In this document: positions 61,058 through 64,000 of the stretch, piece after piece
How the letters are laid out: each line of letters starts with the position of its first letter
How positions within the stretch are numbered: the first letter of the stretch is position 1
Source: Augochlora pura
Taxonomy: Eukaryota > Arthropoda > Insecta > Hymenoptera > Halictidae
Length of the DNA stretch: 64,000 nucleotides
Assembly (NCBI RefSeq): GCF_028453695.1
Contig: NC_135778.1
Location: 372,001-436,000, forward strand
Reading direction: 5' to 3'
The notes under the pieces: generated by a model
Databases searched by the model: none
Seen by the model: only the letters and a program-made list of their open reading frames with translations
Told to the model about the DNA's origin: nothing
Program-made: the position numbers and the translations under genes

Positions 61058-64000
61058 GTGAGTTTACCCAACGGAGTTTACCCTACCGAAACTAATTATT
61101 TCGAAAGTAATATCTCTCCCGTTCCGATTTCGATAATTGCTAAAGTTTCAATACGTACACCCCTGTGAAAGAAAATGAAATTTTAATGTAGATTTCACTG
61201 TAGAAAATGCAATAAATGGGTAAACTAATTGCACAAACACTTATAACATAATACATACTGTCGACGATATGATGTCATGTTGCAGACTCGCAAACATCAT
61301 TTAAACCGAATGGAATACTACAATTCATACTATACAAGCAGGCGTTCTAATACTTTTTAAGACAAAGTATATACTTTATCGCTCGATATTTAACACGAGC
61401 TTCTCCCCCATAAAAAGCGCCGAATTCATCGGCGCGTCGAGGTCCATTCCAGCCAAAGAGACGGGATGCGCGAAGTTATGATTGTTTTAAAAGTCACATC
61501 CGTGTGCCACCGGTAACGCGACACCGTGTTCGGCTTAGTCTGTCGCGCGGTGTTGAGTTGCGTAACCGTGTGTACGACCACGACACGCGTGCGACGCACG
61601 ATGCGTTTTTGCACGCGTGTACGTGGTAAATAATACACGGACACGGCGCGACTCCCATTGTATGCTGTCGAGCCACGCTTTTCGGACACTCCACCGGTCG
61701 ATCATACTTTTTTACAGACTCCGCGATATATTGTTGTAGAACGCGTACTTTCCTTTCACCACAGTCACTGAGTAGTTCGCTTAGGTTTAGGTAAATGTGA
61801 ACTGCTTAGGCCCGAATAAGTCTGATTAACCTCTGCAGAGACGGTTCAATCAATCATTCGACGAAAAAATCGATTTTACAAAACCCCTAGATCAGAATAC
61901 GAGAATATCGAGCGGTTGGCGCGTTTCGGGAACAGCTGCGCAGAGGCCGGCTCGGGCGCGATGCTCGCACGCGCATCAAAGGAAGAGGATTGCGTTGATA
62001 ATTAATTACCGTCGTGGATAAAAAAAGAGGCGAGCGGTAATAGGGAAAAGTGGTGTATAATTACCGGGAATATAATGCGAGATTACTTCATCGTTGCGGC
62101 ATACGTACATAAATAACGACGAATCTTTTTCACGTTCATTTACCTTAGCGGTAAACCGTTTTTTAATCAGTTCTTTCCTTTGCGGAATACATGCGTGAAT
62201 AAGAGAGCATCGCCGCCGCGCTGGTGGTTCCGACTATCTCGTTAATTTCATCCGGTTGTGTGCGCGCCTCGAGAACTAAGACACCTCGATTATGTGGCAC
62301 GCAGCGATTTACACGCGTCGACTGGGGTCGTGTCGTGTCGTGTCGCTGAATTCGATAGTTTTCATCAAATCGAAAATTCATTCTACAATTGTAATTGTAA
62401 AAGAACGAATTCTGAACGCATTTGAAAAATTATTTACAGTTTACAAAATTTCATCAAATTGAAAGAGATCGTTTAACCTTTTTGGTAAATTTGGCATTAA
62501 GAAATTTCTGGCTAAATTTATAGATGTTAACTGATGGATGACTTCGATAAACGTCCCCGCTATCGCTGCAGTCTCTGCAGATTGCCAACCCCTAGCTAAT
62601 TTTACCTTATCCTTTACGTTATATTTTGTACGGAATGAGTCAGGAGAACTCTTTAAATCCCTTTGCTAAAATGGTGGAAGGAAATAGAATGAGACAATGG
62701 TGATTCAGTGGGTTTATTCACTGATTGTTTCTGAAAATATCGACTGCCGTCAACGAATCGAGAATTAATTGACACGATTAAATCGAAGCCCTTTAGTCGC
62801 CGCATTACGCGACACGTAGCCTCATCTTATCTTACGACTCTAGAGAATTGTAAGACCGATAAGATAACGAGTCCCACGATTATAATCTCATCGTGACAGG
62901 ATCAAACGAGACTAGATAGGGGGAACTCTTACGATTATCGGACTGTGAGCCGTACCGTCCACGCAACTAAATACACACCACCTAAATACCATTTAGAAAA
63001 TTCACGAAACCGTTTAGCTATTGCGAGAGTGCGAATCTTTATGGTATTTTCGCGGATGCTTTAGCTCGTTAACTGGCAAATTTTCTTTTTTCATTTTTGA
63101 CAGGAAAAGTCATGTATATGCATGATATAATTATATTTAAATGTCGGACCGTCGACATCGCGTAGCACGTTGGAAATGGAAATAAGATCGTTCTTGCCGC
63201 CGTGAATTGATATCGCGAACAGATTCGCAATCCTGCTAATCGCGTTAATTAAGGTTCATCTCGAAGTTGGAAAGTTCACGAAGTCTCGAGTATCTCGGCG
63301 GGCAACGCGACGCATCAGTCGCAGAACTAGAACAGAACAGAACATTTTCCTGACCGCAATCAGAATCGTTTAACTGCACGCGTTAATAACGCGAGAGCTC
63401 GGAGAGGCATTTTCCACGGAGCGGAAGTCGCTCGTGAAAAACGGCCGATCCGCGTGAAAGTAAGGAAACACACGTAGGCTCGGCGTTTTCCTCGAGTTTT
63501 CACTCGGCCCGCGATGCCGCCTTCGCGTCGCGAAGAATCGCCGGCTTGCTAAAAAAGGGACGCGGGAGTTGGCTCGTGAGAAACCGCGGAATTGCGAAAA
63601 CCACTCTCCGTACAATAGTTCACGCGATTATTTATATGTATATTGTATACATGCCGCGATGGAAAAGAATTTTCTACAATCACCGCTAGGCACTGCTAGC
63701 CTTAATTTCCTCGCGAATCATCGAATTCTTCAGCCTGTAATTGGACCACGTTCTATTATGCGAAATCATGTAGAATCGTGATGGAATAGAAGTACAATAC
63801 ATATACACACAAAATAACGCCAGGATTTAATACGAGATAAAAGATGGAATAAAATATAATTTACACATTTATTGCATCCAATATTATAATACAATTTTCT
63901 ATAGTAATATTCGGGGCGAAGTTTGAGAATAGAAATTGATTACAAGTTAAACAAAATGGTCTCGTTATGATAGATTTTTCCACCTAGAGAAATCAAAAAC
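61058..64000 (+). other. Intron 3 of l(2)gl, incomplete
   Basis: No further l(2)gl exon was recognisable up to the window end, and no other gene on either strand. Expected next residues of the Lgl propeller (a SLxDDxSLHLWE-type block) were not found in any frame. The last kilobase becomes AT-rich. A GTGTC run lies at about 62328-62345. Confidence 0.5.

Noticed and set aside
61058..64000. Search for a fourth l(2)gl exon
   Set aside because: No frame showed the expected next WD40 block, so the intron was taken to continue past the window.

Overview
This is a nuclear segment from an insect, most likely a hymenopteran (bee, ant or wasp). Every gene is split by GT-AG introns, there are no operons, and the protein families are animal ones with insect-style sequences (epsin/liquid facets, lethal giant larvae, a stargazin-like protein). 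Base composition is strongly compartmented: AT-rich stretches alternate with CpG-rich ones full of short microsatellites, which is common in Hymenoptera. The order is inferred, not proven. No bacterial system, CRISPR array, rRNA or convincing tRNA was found.

Layout. 1-3172: AT-rich DNA with one possible 5' UTR exon (419-470) and two miniature transposons, including a very long palindrome (2088-2637). 3197-6509 (+): epsin, 11 coding exons, 568 aa. 6510-11378: long AT-rich 3' UTR or intergenic tract. 11379-11891 (-): Protein C10 (C12orf57 family), 3 exons, 116 aa. 12477-13737 (+): NUDCD3, 4 exons, 321 aa, divergent from C10 across about 585 bp. 14106-14366: a solo LTR with a 4-bp target duplication. 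15.3-17.3 kb: CpG-rich promoter and 5' UTR region. 17301-45662 (+): a stargazin-like four-transmembrane protein of 288 aa with introns of 15.7 and 7.2 kb and a pair of mutually exclusive exons for the fourth membrane segment; its first intron carries a TTAA-flanked piggyBac-type MITE (30935-31142). 48506-50156 (+): glutaminyl-peptide cyclotransferase, 6 exons, 362 aa. 51753 to beyond the window end (+): lethal(2) giant larvae, with only its first three coding exons in the window.

Functional picture. The genes do not form a pathway. Epsin (clathrin endocytosis adaptor), C10, NUDCD3 (dynein/kelch co-chaperone) and QPCT (N-terminal pyroglutamate formation) look like compact broadly expressed genes in AT-rich DNA. 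The stargazin-like gene and l(2)gl have long, CpG-rich introns, as expected of regulated neuronal or polarity genes.

Nearly all long open frames in the GC-rich tracts (for example around 16.2-17.4, 19.0-21.2, 27.5-30.7 and 37.0-37.6 kb) appear on both strands, lack recognisable domains and reflect scarcity of stop codons. They are not annotated. The strongest less-ordinary signals are the 166-nt/166-nt exclusive exon pair, the 550-bp palindrome, the TTAA MITE, the solo LTR and a cluster of the 10-mer CCTGTTAACC downstream of epsin. No wholly new biological system was evident.
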